Source: Multifurca ochricompacta (taxonomy: Eukaryota > Basidiomycota > Agaricomycetes > Russulales > Russulaceae). Taken from it: a stretch of 64,000 nt of DNA. This document shows positions 1-11,661 of this stretch, in pieces. The notes below the pieces were generated by a model. That model was not told the DNA's origin. It was given only the letters and a program-made list of their open reading frames with translations, and ran no database searches. A program made the translations under genes and the position numbers. The stretch covers positions 1 to 64,000 of the forward strand of contig WTXG01000128.1 in NCBI GenBank assembly GCA_022496185.1, in the 5' to 3' direction. Within the stretch, counting starts at the first letter, position 1. Each line of letters begins with the position of its first letter.

Positions 1-60
1 CTTGATTGACTGTGACCCTGACTGACATGAACTGATGCACGCCGAAGGACCTGTGTGCGA

Positions 61-426
61 CATGTACTATATCAGCTACTAAATTAAAGTAAACAAATGC
101 ATTATCTCACAATGTGATTTAATCACATGATTGATCTGAGATGTATATACTCAGTATCTTGATTAATGTAAGATGCATTTTTATCTCATCAATTGTTTTA
201 TCTAAAATCTAAAGGCAATCACAATTATGTTGGACTATCTCTGTACTGGTATTCTGGTTCATAGAAAGCATGACTCAGCCACCAAAAGCCGCAGCTTCAG
301 GCTTTCCAAACCTTAAGCCTGAGCCGTGGGCCACTGGAAGCTGTTTTCACGGCCTATGTCGGCCCGGCTTTTTCCGGCTCAGAAACGGCCGGCTTACGGC
401 TTTGAGCCGAGCTGTGCACATCACTA
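61..426 (+). mobile_element. Right-end fragment of hAT-type element, family A
   Basis: This stretch matches, by eye, the right third of the complete family-A element at 59768-60735: the same AT-rich core followed by the same GC-rich subterminal block built from repeated GGCTT/AGCC words, ending in a diverged version of the terminal inverted repeat (…GTGCACATCACTA). Similarity fades at about position 60, so the left part is missing, deleted or replaced. No transposase reading frame is present. The 74-codon open frame that overlaps it (270-494) is carried by the GC-rich repeat and is not a gene. Confidence 0.75.
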
Positions 427-2101
427 GTCATACACCAAACGAGACGGGGGTGCAGAACGCACCCATTCAAACACCGCACTTCCTGGTGGGATGAAGCACG
501 GACCTGCCAACCACACAGAGTGATGTGAATACTGCTAGTCGATGAACAGTTGTATACCCCAACCCCACGTCCAACGGTCGGGCGATGGGGTGGTGGCTAG
601 GCTCAGTGCTCAATCGGGGTGGCAGAAGGATGTAGAGTCCTAATGGGTCGTGGGACTGGCCCTTTTCCACTCTGGGCAATACACGCCCCTAGGTTCCACC
701 TTCACGCTTGTTTGCTTCTTGTTCACCTGGCTCTTCGTATACACCCCACAAACACGTGTTGATAAGTGTTACCATCTCTAGGAGTTCCCAGCGTATTGTA
801 TCATCTTGGTTGGCCGCAGTGCGTCCTCGCTTGCTTTTGGCTTACCTCGCACAGCTATTCTGGAGCATGTTCCTGCACCGTCTCTACTGACACCTGTCAG
901 ACAAAACCGGTGCAATCTGCCTGCTCGCCATCTAAAGAGCCGAAATGCGTCGGTACGGGTGGCCAGAGGCGACAAGTGTCCCGGAATCTCACATAGGAGG
1001 AAGAGGTCGACGTCACAGGATGCTGCTGGGCTGGGGCGGACGTGGTCCTCCTCATCAGTCGTGGAGAACAGGACAGGATTGGAAAGTCAGCCAGGGCCAG
1101 GGAGAGCAGGACCAAGGAATCGTGGTAAACAAGGCGGGAGATCGCGGAGATGACTACGCCCTTTCAAGTATATTGATTACCCGGAACGAGCAAAGAAGAG
1201 GGTGGTGAGCCGTGAAAGCCAAGTCAGTCGAAAGGAAGTCGAATCGAAGGAAGGAAGATCGACCAAAATTGTATTCCATCAGTCATATATAAATAAATAA
1301 AATTCTATCTTAACCAATGTTTTCCCTTCCCTTTCGCACGCACCCCTCTTCACTTCAACGGGTATCTGTCTGTAGTGAATAGCGCGCGCGCGCGCGCTAT
1401 CGCACTTTGGAGCTCCAAGCGACACGATACAGGTCCGCCGCGTACTGAGGATAAGGCGGCTCTCTACTCTGCACGGGTTCTATGATCCTCTTTCCTTCGC
1501 GTACATCGCCCACCTCCCAGCAGTAGCGAAAAACAAATTTTAATCACCAAGTGCCTACCACCGAGCCTTCCTTACCAGTCTGTTCTAGTTCAGCTCGGCG
1601 ACCTTTTGTACGCCGTGAAAAACTCGAGTCGTAGGTCCAGCACCCTGTTCAAACCGTCGTCAAAACCACATTGGTGGATGGGCAATTTTTTTTGAAATGA
1701 TACGCACTGTGTCGGTTGAATTTGGCTGGTAACGTGTTCGTGCGTCATTGTATATATTTGCTCGCAATTGGCACGCACGCACGTGGCTATGGCTCTATCG
1801 GTACCCATCCATCCATCCATTTAAATCGGAGCGCTTTCTGCGCTTCCCTTGCGCATAAAGTCTAGTCTCCTCCGTTGCCTTGTCTGGCGCTGTGCAAATA
1901 GTAGACGGTCAGCGCTAACCAGAAAGGGGATGGGGGCTTGGCATCCACGCGCAAAACCGTAAGGTCTGACTGATATGCTATGTCACTTGACCAAAACCTT
2001 AGCGCAAATCATACGGCGTTGCTGCTTCTGCTTCCCTTTCACTGCTGCCCCGTATCCCCCCCTCCCTTCCCCCCTCCCGTCCGTAGCTAGCTTCTTGCCT
2101 C
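427..2101. other. Intergenic DNA, no gene recognised
   Basis: I see no coding segment with convincing protein character. A perfect run of alternating GC of 16 nt lies at 1382-1397 and could adopt Z-DNA. The last 100 bases are pyrimidine-rich (CCCTCC tracts), as expected of a fungal core promoter and leader ahead of the downstream gene. Confidence 0.5.
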
Positions 2102-4020
2102 ATGATGGTGTATCTTCGCGCCATCGTCCTCTCCTTACTTGCAGTCCACTCCTTAGCCGACCTTAATGCAGGCTTTTCGTCCTACGACAACGATTTCATC
2201 GAGCCAAGCTACATTCTGAACAAGAACTGGAATGCGACGACTTCTGTCGCTCAAGAGTCGATCGTACAGTGGGCAGACTTTCTGGCTGCGCAGGGACCAT
2301 GGTGTACGTGCATGCGCGTCTATTCTCTTCCATATTTCTGCGCTGACACTGGGGAGGAACTTGTGTTGGGATTATTGCAGCTGTCACGACCTCCAAGCCT
2401 TTTCTTGCGCCGTCAAATAATACACATGACTACCTCAGCTGGTCACCATAGTACGTCAGATACAAAGGAGCCCACGTTCATTATTGACCCTAAATGCTCA
2501 TCCCATATCTCAGTTGGTGGCCGAACTGCACTGGCGTTGGTAATACCACAGAACTAACCCCGCAACAAAGTGCATCCCTTTTGTCCAAATTACCCTTTGC
2601 ACGCGCGCTGACCCGTTGTCTTTTATTTCTGGACGTAGTTTGGGCCACATGCCCGTATTATCCGCGCGACGGTGAGTTCAACCCCGATATCCGCACGGTC
2701 AACAACACGGGCGCCTTCTCTGCCCTGTCCGATGCGGTCTTTTATAACGCCCTTGCATGGGCGACCAACGGGTCTTCCCGCTATGCGTTCAATGTCGCAA
2801 GCTGGATCAACACTTGGTTCCTCGCTCCGGACACGTACATGAATCCGAACCTGAACTACGCCCAGGTAGTGCGTGGGCCTGGCTCGGGCGCCAACCTTGG
2901 CACGCATACGGGCGTGCTCGACCTCAAGTGCATGGCGAAGGTTGTCAATGCCGTGCTCGTCTTGCGCGCGGGAAAGGCGCCAGAGTGGACTGACGCGATC
3001 GACACTGGCCTTGTCAGTTGGACAAAGACATACATTGGATGGCTCACGAGTAGCCCGATCGCACTAGGCGAAGCTACTGCAGCAAAGTGCGTCACTCCCA
3101 ACCCTCTTCGGATGCGCTTTACCGCGCCGAGTGAGCATCATCCCGTGGACTGATTGTCTTGTGGGATCATTTGCAGCAACCACGGGTCGTTCTATTATAA
3201 CCAGCTCGCGGCGCTGCAAATTCTTGTGAATGACATTGCAGGTGCTAATGCGACACTCCAGAAGTATTTTTCTACCTTATACTTGAAGCAGGTCGATGCC
3301 AGTGGCGAGCAGGTGAGTACTTTGTCCTAGAACACAATTACAGCCCTGACACGCAGAGCCAGCCCTTTGAGGCCGCGCGCACGCGGCCGTATCACTACCG
3401 CTCGTACAACCTTGCGGCGATGATCGTACGTCCGCAGCTCTTCAAACTGTCGTGCGCAACCTACTGACCAACGCCACATGCGCTCACAGACCAACGCGCG
3501 TCTTGCTGCGCATGTCGGCTTCAATGCTTGGAATCTGACCACTTCGGCTGGTGGCACAATCAAGGCCGCGCTTGACTTTACGATGAAAGTCCCGCCAGGT
3601 GACGAGCCCGCTTCGGAGCTCTTCTATAGCGTAGGCGCCGGCGCAGCGGTGTACGGCGACCCGGACGGTGGGTACGCTGCGTTTCTTGCCCGCTCGGAGC
3701 AGGACTACCCTGCGCAGCCATGGTTCTTCTGGAACCAGCCGCTGAGTGACTCCGGGTGGGTACGCACGCACGCGGGTAGTGCCGGTGCCGCGACGCCATC
3801 GGGATCCAGTTCGGCCGCGGGTACCACGGCAAGTAAGGGAAGCAGCAAAACTCGAATGATGGTGCACGGGTCTTACTCGGGACTTGGAACAGCCTGTTTC
3901 TCGGGACAACGACCTTCGTGCTGGTACATATTCTTCTTTTTGCATGATCAGTGTACCTTTTCCTTGCCGTTTTTATTATTCGCGCTCAGCAGTGTGTACC
4001 AAATGGACTATTTAGGGTAA
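2102..4020 (+). CDS. Secreted alginate lyase-like polysaccharide lyase
   Basis: Seven exons splice in phase: 2102-2303, 2381-2450, 2514-2569, 2639-3086, 3177-3312, 3357-3425 and 3490-4020, giving 503 residues. Residues 1-20 form a hydrophobic signal peptide. The body shows the alginate-lyase (PF05426-type) alpha/alpha-barrel features: a WSPYWWPN segment near residue 85, TCPYYPRDGEFNPD, the GVLDLK helix, the NNHGSFYYNQ motif crossing an intron (Asn-Asn-His are the expected catalytic/binding residues), and the SYNLAAM segment. Fungal members are usually annotated as chondroitin AC/alginate lyase and are thought to cleave uronic-acid polysaccharides by beta-elimination outside the cell; the substrate cannot be read here. 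The chain ends in a Ser/Ala/Thr-rich linker. The 3' end is uncertain: another frame from 3846 ends in a hydrophobic, GPI-signal-like tail. Confidence 0.75.
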
Positions 4021-5913
4021 ATGATCGTACCAGTTGTTGGTTGGTTTGTTACTTCAGAAGAGTTGGATGATTAACCAGTAGATATGTGCCTGATTGACTT
4101 GTGCCCTCGATGGATAGGTAGTGACATAGTTCTGTTGTTTCAGTATTAGAGGCCACTACCGCCACCGGTTCGGGTCGTAGCTCTTTCCCCCCCTCAGCCG
4201 CTAAAGACGTCATATACCCTATTTTATCCGATCATATCCTCAAGTCCGCGTTTTATAATTACCCTGTATGTGTGTTGTGTGTATGAGTGAGTATAATAAG
4301 AATCATGAGAAGATATCGGTTTCGAAATTAATAACAAGTGAGATCAGTTAGGTTGCGATAATTATAGGCTACTTAGTTAGAGCAAAAATGTGTGCTATGC
4401 TAAGTGAGCTGAGAACGAGGATGGATTTTGATTTTTGCCTGATTCTGATATTCTGCTTTGCCCCCGCCCCCGATCTTCCCAAAGTTGGTGAGACCCTAAC
4501 CCCTCTTCCCCCCGGCCCCCGGGGAACGTGCGGGTTTCACGGGCCCTTTGCATGCGTGTGTGCGTGTGCGTGTGTCGCATCGTGTCGTACTCAGCTCAGA
4601 CATGGTGGAATAGATGGATGTAGATGGATAGATAGATAGATAGATAGATAGATGGCTGTCGAAAAAAAAAATACTACTGGCAACGCGTCATAGTTTCCGT
4701 TCTCGTTTCATGTATGCAATTTTGTATCTTGACTCTTCTCTCAAGGGGATTGATTGAGACACATGCCATATACCACGAGTAGAGTTAAAAGTTTAAAGAA
4801 AAAACAGTACCTTCTTTTGCCTTGCCCCCGAACTGGGGCCACGGGGGTTATCAATGATTTTCGTTGATGATGATCGATTAGAGATTGGGAAGTTGAAGTT
4901 GGTGGGGGGAAGGTGGGGGGGTGGGGAGAGGTGGGATGAAGAAAAGAATAGAATAGAATATGATGTTTTTGTTGTGTACTTCCCTCGCCCTTCCCCGTCC
5001 CGCCCTTTCCCCTCCTCCGACCCTGACGGTCTCCACACGACGAAAGTCCGTTTAGTTACTATTCGCCGTGATTAGGGCCAAAAGTGGGAGCTTTTGCTTA
5101 TTGGACGGGGTCGTGGTGGCCGCGTGTACCCCCGTATAATATTTGACTCCATTTTCCTCTTATTTTTGACGATCTCGGACCGACATGGGACAAAAAAAAA
5201 AAAGTGAACCATTAACGTAAACCGCAAAATTGCTGGAAGTGGAAAAAACAAAACAAAACAAAAAAAGCAAATGCCCCCTCATTTTTTTTTTCATTTTCTC
5301 CCCAACCAAAAAAAGAAAACGGCGCCGTTTCCATGAGGCAATTTTTGAAAAAATTTTGTTGGACAGATTCATGTGTTTATGGTGTGTATGTGTGTATGTG
5401 ATATGTATTGCATATTGTTACGTTACGTGCGTGTATTGAATGTGAGGAACTTCTAAGCAAAAAGAAGAAACAAAGAAGAAAAAAAAAAGCAATGAAGAGG
5501 AAAGATGGGGGGGCAGCATTCCTTAGCAGTAGATATGCAGTAATCGGTGGTGTTATACAAGTGATGCTATTAGTCGTGGACTTGAGTATTAAAAGAATTG
5601 CCCGAAGGGGTATGGTATGGTTGCTTTCTAGGGGCCGTCACCAATATCATCATCACGGATCATTATCACCTAAGAGACCAAAGAGGAAAATGTCTTTTCC
5701 CTCCCTCCTGGGAGAAACAACAGGGCCAGCTGACAAGTGAAAGGGAAGAGGAGGGTAGGGGGGGGTAGGGGGGGGGGGGGGGAAATGAAAACCTATTGCA
5801 GCAAATACCGGGGTGAGCCATAAGTCAATCAAAAAAGCAGCGCGTTGTACGCACCATCAGACATCGTCATCCCAGCGCCACACATTCGCAACACAAAAAT
5901 CCTCTTCGCTCCA
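4021..5913. other. Intergenic low-complexity DNA with microsatellites
   Basis: The region has a (GATA)n microsatellite at about 4621-4652 and many poly-A, poly-G and poly-T tracts, including a long G run near 5760-5782. The open frames here have biased, repetitive composition (Lys/Phe- or Arg-rich) and no recognisable domain. I take it as two 3' flanks, because the lyase gene and the phosphatase gene converge on it. Confidence 0.5.
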
Positions 5914-6627
5914 TCAACCCCTCTGACTCACGCTTCTCAAACGGGTGCCACCAGGGAACCCTCCAAGGCGCTCAAAGTTGCGTACAAAATCGCATTGACG
6001 GCCCGTCTCCGGACTCTGCGGGAATCGTCTGCACTTCTCAACAGACTTCCACTCTTCCGCGATGTACCGAAGCGCCTCCGTGCCATCTCTAACCGTGCCC
6101 GATTCGATTAGCCAACAGCCAACGACGACACCGGTGCGACCGATGCCTCCGCGACAATGCACGGCAGTCGTCCGTCCTCGACGAGCGTTGTCCATGAGCA
6201 CGTCAAGGATCTGTCGAACGTAATTGACCGAACGGGGGAGACACCGATCAGGGATGGGAAAGGAATGATACTCGATTTCGCCCAATTGAACTTCCTCTCC
6301 TAATCTCGCGACGTGTGCGGCGAGATGCGGAGCGTAAGGGGAGAGTTCCCCCGATTCGGTGAGGTCGATGAAGGTACGTACTCCCGCGCGTAGGAGTAAG
6401 TCAATCTTTTGCGAACGGTTCGCACGCGTGGGGGTCCATGGATATTCGCATGCGACGAGCAAGGGAGTCGCCCAGTACGAGTTGGGGAAAGGTCGTGGAC
6501 GGTGGATGTGACGTCCCATCGAAATGGACATGGGAATGGAAGTGAAAGAAGAGGCCCTAGTGCGCTGCTGCACCAGAACATTAGAGGATTCGACGGAGCA
6601 GGATATGGATTCGGATTTGTAAGTCAT
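5914..6627 (-). CDS. Protein tyrosine/dual-specificity phosphatase
   Basis: This is a single-exon cysteine-dependent phosphatase of about 237 residues. The signature P-loop HCRGGIGRTG (CX5R followed by T) is plain, with a preceding FIDLTESGEL segment and a distal IAEEWKSVEKCRRFPQSPE segment typical of the small fungal and bacterial protein-phosphatase family. Cys of the loop is the expected nucleophile and Arg binds phosphate. The frame is open upstream to 6750; the Met at 6627 was preferred because the extra 41 residues are low in conserved character, and a later Met (MSISMGRH…) is also possible. The substrate is unknown. No neighbour is functionally linked; the adjacent sequence on both sides is long noncoding DNA. 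Confidence 0.8.
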   Translation of the reverse strand: MTYKSESISCSVESSNVLVQQRTRASSFTSIPMSISMGRHIHRPRPFPNSYWATPLLVACEYPWTPTRANRSQKIDLLLRAGVRTFIDLTESGELSPYAPHLAAHVARLGEEVQLGEIEYHSFPIPDRCLPRSVNYVRQILDVLMDNARRGRTTAVHCRGGIGRTGVVVGCWLIESGTVRDGTEALRYIAEEWKSVEKCRRFPQSPETGRQCDFVRNFERLGGFPGGTRLRSVSQRG

Positions 6628-8990
6628 CCCAAGAAATAAGAGAGATGAAGGAAGGAAAGAAAGATTATTCGCTAGTTGGAGTGGGTTCAGATCTGCGGAC
6701 TTGGGAGAGGGGGTGGCAGGTCCTTTATGTATGGTGCGCGTATATAACAAAAAAAAAAAAAAGCTTCTATAATGAAGGGTCGTTGTTGCGGTATGGAGGC
6801 GTTTGGCTTAAGCGAAAAAGCGAAACGGAGGGGTGGGGTGGGGGCCCTGGCCAATAGCACAGCCGCGGGCGCTTATGTAATAGACCCCTAATTTCAAAAA
6901 CCACGGCCAGGCCGGGCGTTGGCTGCTGCATCTATCTGTCTGCCTGTTGTCTATTGTGTCTTGTCTTGTCCAGACTCACTAAGTAAGCGCCGCTCGTGCA
7001 TGCGACAAAAGCATGGGATCTTCCCCTTCGCCCCAGACGGGTACAGCCCTTCATTGGGGGAGAGGTTTTTGTTTTGTTTTTGTTTTCAAGAAGGCTCGCT
7101 GTCTGAGCAGCAGTAGGAAGATGGCTTCCACATACCATATCTCTACTTCTCTTCCCCAGACGATAATTACTCCCATCCACTCTGATAGACTTTGGTCCGG
7201 CTCGTGGATTGAGATCTAGGACCCCCGAAACGGGCATCTGGAGATGGGATTAATTTTAAGATGAAACTGGTTGCGTGTTGCGTCTGCGATTTGTGTTTTT
7301 TTTTTTTTTTCTCGTTTTCGTTTTGTGGACGTGACGCAAGATGAAGGAAGTTTACCAAGAATGATTGTCCCTGCCCTTCCCCTGTCCTGTCTTTGTTCTT
7401 CATTCAAGCAAACTTGTCGCTAATGCTGCTGGGTCCTGCTGCTGTTGAGTGACGTTTCGTGTTCCTATCTATCAGTCATTGTTTAAGTTCCGTTTCGTCG
7501 GACACCCAAAGTCATTAAAACCCCCATAATAATGATGCTCACTGGCAGTGCTACACACATTGAGCACCTACTCCCACCCACCCCTGCCTGGTCATCTGTA
7601 ATGTATACCTTTGTAGGCAATCATATTGCGTCATGATAGTGGCCATGTCAGACTATATATCTAGAATTTAGATCTACCTGCGGCACTGTGATAATACCTG
7701 CCGGCGCCTGCGGAGGTTTGCCGGCGCAAGACAGGACAAAAAAAGGGCACTCTGGTCAACATGCCAGCACATATGTGGTTTGCGGGTAAAACCGGAAGGG
7801 ATTGGGATTGGAAGGGGCGGGGTGGGGTGAGTTAGGGTGGGGAGAGAGGGTAGAGGAAGAAATGGGTGAGGGTCGAGGGATATCTGTACTGCCTGGTTAG
7901 GTTGACTCGGCTTCCTTCATTTACCCCCTGGTCCCCCTACCCAAAGTCATTATATACCCATATCGATTGTCTTGTTGCTTTTTTTTCTTTCCCCTTATCC
8001 CCGCGGGCTATCAACCCAATTGTGGAAACGTGATGTTATTTGGCTCTCTCAGAGAGAGACTATACGGTAAGCGGTAAAGCGATTACTGTACAACTAAATA
8101 CAGATTATCGTGTAAGACTGAAGGGAGGGGGGAGTATTTAAGGTGAAGGTATCCGTTCCGTATACCCCCAACCAAAGAAACGTGCGTTGAGTGCCACATG
8201 GTAATGAATGAATTGAAGGAATGAGCGTGTGAAGTTGTCCTCCCCACGGTCCCCATGAGTCAATTTAGAGAGAAATTAGAGGAGACGGACAGAGAGATAG
8301 GATAAGTTGGACCGTGCTACGCCTCGGATGATGCCGCGTTCGGGGTTTTTTAAAGTGCGAGGCGAGTTGTGAAAGCGAAAGAGAGAGCGTGGCGTGGCGT
8401 TACTCTCCCTCCACCCGTTGAGACTTACCATAAGGAAGAGAGAGAAGGAGAAAGGAAAGGAAAGGAAAGGGAAAATAAAAATAAAAATAACAACCATATA
8501 GTTTCCCCTTCCCTTCCCATCCATCCGTCCATCGTGGTGGAGATTGTGTTGAATTCACCGTTCATCAGTTATCTGTTATCCGGACCAACAACTTGGAACC
8601 CCTACACTACCTAACACTACCCTACCCATCCATCGATTCACTCACTCACACTCATCCTTCATCCTCCTTCCTTCTTAAATCATGATAACGGTGCGGCCCG
8701 GCCCGGTTTTGGTCTCCCTCTCCCGGACCCGGGCCATGCATTAAGTTTGGTTTCACCAGTAAGGTGAGCGATCAAGATCAAAAGTTTCGAAAGTTTCGGA
8801 AATGTCGAAATCCCTCCTCACCCAAACTAGTATTGGCGCGTGCGCTTCAAAAAGACAAGACTTGACCGTAGGTGGTGAGTCAGCCGGGACACTTCACGTC
8901 GAGCTTAGCGAGCGAACAACATAGTGAAAATCAAATCAAATCAAATAAATAAATAAACGAGAAGCTCGCAAAAACGGTGATTATACTCAA
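6628..8990. other. Intergenic DNA, no gene recognised
   Basis: No coding stretch is supported. It contains homopolymer runs (T at 7300-7313), purine-rich tracts such as 8430-8485, and a pair of short GC-rich words near 8690-8730 (GGCCCGGCCCGG), faintly like hAT subterminal repeats but without a detectable terminus. Confidence 0.45.
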
Positions 8991-10440
8991 TTACACACGG
9001 CTTTCCCAGCAGATGTCACTTTTTTTAAAATGATTACAGGGGTCAGAGAGAGAGAGAGAGGGGGGGTATAATACAAATGTGCTGACGACAAAAAAGTCCC
9101 ACAAGAACAGAAACCAGTCGAACCAAAAAAAGAGGAAAAAACAATGAGAATATATATTACTTCTGTGTCTGTGCCAGAACACTGAAAAGTGCATCCACAT
9201 GAACCCTCCGAACTTGTTATCATCGTTGCTCTCGCATCGCATGATGAATGGGCCTACAGACACATCTGGCGCATCTGGTCGCTCAATATCCTCAGGGGCC
9301 AAGTCCAGGTACGGATATCTGTCCCGTCAATTAAGACTTGTCAACATCAAAAGGGGGGGAGGAGACAGAGACGAACCGATGGTCTCTCAGAAAGCCACGG
9401 TGCGGGCCACTGCTCATGACATCGGCGAACGATCCACCAGGTACTCGATAATCGTCAAGCAAAGTCTGGTAATGAGAGAGGACGGTGCGCATGTTGGTCA
9501 AGCTACGCGGTAGTCTGTACGGGACCCGAGACCCGAAGCGCCAGTCAGTCAGTCAATCCGGATAGAAGGTCACATGGACGTATGGGGATTATCGGAGAAG
9601 TGTACGTACAGGTCGCCGAGTAGCCGGTTGACGTCGAGTAACGTGCATCCATCCGGATTGCGCACGCTAGCAATGATGCACTCGGAATTCGGGTGTAAAA
9701 GTGTGATGGCGCGAACGGGAGGGGACGTCGCGAAGCGCATGCGGCACTCGCATGCCCGGAGAGCGGTGCATACAGCTTCCGTCTGCAATCCGGATGTGTG
9801 GGGAGAAGCGTATGCAGCACAGCCGCGGGGTCGAGCTCTGCGCCGGCTGAGAAATGGAGATAATAGAACAGCGGGTGGAACGCGAGCGTGGCAGCGCGCT
9901 GCATGTCATCTGAATGAATGTGGTTAGCAAGCAAAACCAGCATGATACATTGAATACAGATTAGCGCCACTTGTCTGAAAGAAGCAACGAGTGATGAAGT
10001 AGTAGCTCGGGGAAAAACAAAAATAATAACAAAAATAATAACAAAAATAGACGGAACACACCTGGCCAACAGCTAGCATTCCGGCAGCTGCGGATCTCAC
10101 ACACACGTTTATGCGCAGAAACGAGATGGGCTATCTGTTTCCAGGTGAGGACATCTGGGGGAGGTGTGTCGTGTGGAGGAGATCCCGGAAGCGTTTGGGT
10201 GTATTCTCGTCTCATGGGTCTGCCGTAGCCGGCTATGACGCAGGCTCGCTTCCAAAACGAATCATCGGACTCGGGTGTGGAAAATGAGTATATGTTGCGC
10301 AGTCTGCGACAGGTTTGTGAGAGGGAGAGATGAGTGAGAAGGCTGAGCCCTGGATCGATGGACGTGAACGGAGAGACGGATATGACATCGCGGATGGTGA
10401 GGAGGACGTCGACAGGTAGAGAGAGTAAGGTTGGAGACAT
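8991..10440 (-). CDS. F-box-like protein
   Basis: The gene starts at 10440 with an F-box-like N-terminus: LLSLPVDVLLTIRDVIS, then a SLSQTCRRLRNIYS helix and SFWKRACVIAGYGRP. F-box proteins present substrates to SCF ubiquitin ligases. Exon 1 is 10440-10062. Exon 2 begins after an AG near 9925 and runs in phase to about 9610. Within it the reading frame changes; it is restored either by a very short 38-nt GT-AG intron ending at the TTGCAG near 9785 or by a real frameshift. Later exons start at 9502 (LTNMRTVLSHYQTLLDDY) and near 9313 (YPYLDLAPEDIERPDAPD), both in phase using GTACGT and GTTCGT donors. The 3' end is not well defined; the frame stays open to 8991 but loses protein character after about 9140. 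The target protein is unknown. Confidence 0.6.
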
Positions 10441-11200
10441 CTTGTTTGTTGATGCGACGAGGAAAGAAGCCGAAATGGATGATGGGAAAGCGGAGGGGAC
10501 AAAAAAAGTATTAAAACCGGAACGATGGAGGGCCATAATATATATATGATTGCGGCAAAGATGAGCGTTACGAGGGGGTGTGAGGTGAAGGGGGAAAGGA
10601 AGCACTAAGGGGGTAAGGGGACAAGATCAGATCTCTGAATTCAGAAAATGTGTGACACGCATAAGGGTGTTGAATCCTCGAGGCGCTCATGTCGTTTTGA
10701 TTTGATTACGGAGGTGAGCGAGGGGGGAAGGGGAAGGGCTGGGTGGGGGAAAGGGATTGGATTGGAAGGAGATGATGATTTGTGATTGGGCACGGGCTTG
10801 GTTGTCACACTGATTATTATTCTCATGAATAAATCTCGAAAAATTAAGGTTTTTTGACCCCCCCCCCCCCACCCCCACCACCCCACCTCCCCCAACATGA
10901 CAGCTTTAATTCCGGCTATAATAATAAATGAGCACGGGTCCTCGGGGGAGAGAGTAAGAGTAAGAGTAAGAGCAAGAGTGTAAGAGGTAAACCAAAATAA
11001 AAATAATAATAAAATAAATTCAATTGGATGGATGGATTTGTGACCGAGAGACGACTCGGTTCGAACCTGCCTTTTCTGGAATTCCGTTGCTCCGGGCCCG
11101 GAAGAGGCCGGCGGCGCGGCGGTTTATGATTCACCTGTCACAGAGAAATCCGAGTCTTTGAGAGAGGTACTTTTAGAGCCCCCTCCCCCTTTCCCCTCCC
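10441..11200. other. Divergent intergenic region between F-box gene and bL28m
   Basis: This 760-bp spacer separates two divergently transcribed genes and presumably holds both promoters. It carries a C12 homopolymer near 10859-10870, GGGGAA-type purine tracts and a (AGAGTA)n run near 10955-10980. No protein-like frame is seen. Confidence 0.4.
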
Positions 11201-11661
11201 ATGTTCTCTTCTTTACCGTCCTTCGCGGCCGCACTCAGTCAACCGTTCAAGCGTTCTCAGCTTGGCCTTTTCCATGGAAAGACAAAACAGTACGGAAACA
11301 ACGTCCCTTTCTCGAAGAAAAAGACACGTCGGACGTGGCTCCCCAACATTCAAACCAAACGTCTATTCTCTGATGCCCTTGGCGAGAAGGTCCGCGTGAA
11401 GCTCTCCATGCGTGCTCTCAAAACTATTCGCAAGGTACGCCAAGCGTTGTATTTCTCCCTTTTTTTTTATTTTCTTCTTTCTTTCTTTCTTCCAAAACAA
11501 CAGTTATTCACGTCTCATGGTTTTTGTAGTATGGCAGCATCGATCAGTATGTGCTCAACACAAAGTCAGACTTGTTGGGTTGGGAGGGTATGCGTCTACG
11601 TGTCGCGGTTAGAGAAGCGCAGGAACGAAAAGTGTTAGAGGTATCCTCCTCTCCATCTTAA
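11201..11661 (+). CDS. MRPL24: Mitochondrial large-subunit ribosomal protein bL28m
   Basis: Two exons (11201-11434 and 11530-11661) encode about 121 residues. After a short basic/hydroxylated N-terminus, suited to mitochondrial import, the chain shows the bL28 core: GLFHGKTKQYGNNVPFSKKK, TRRTWLPNIQTKRLFSDALG and VRVKLSMRALKTIRKYGSID, ending with YVLNTKSDLLGWEGMRLR. This matches the fungal mitochondrial homologue named MRPL24 in yeast. The intron has a GTACGC donor and a polypyrimidine tract before TTTGTAG. The C-terminal end at 11661 is slightly uncertain because a GAGGTATCC could act as another donor at 11641. Composition and length fit the family. Confidence 0.88.

Noticed and set aside
6409..6639. 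Plus-strand open frames over the phosphatase gene
   Set aside because: The minus strand carries the CX5R catalytic motif and family order; the plus frames are shadows.
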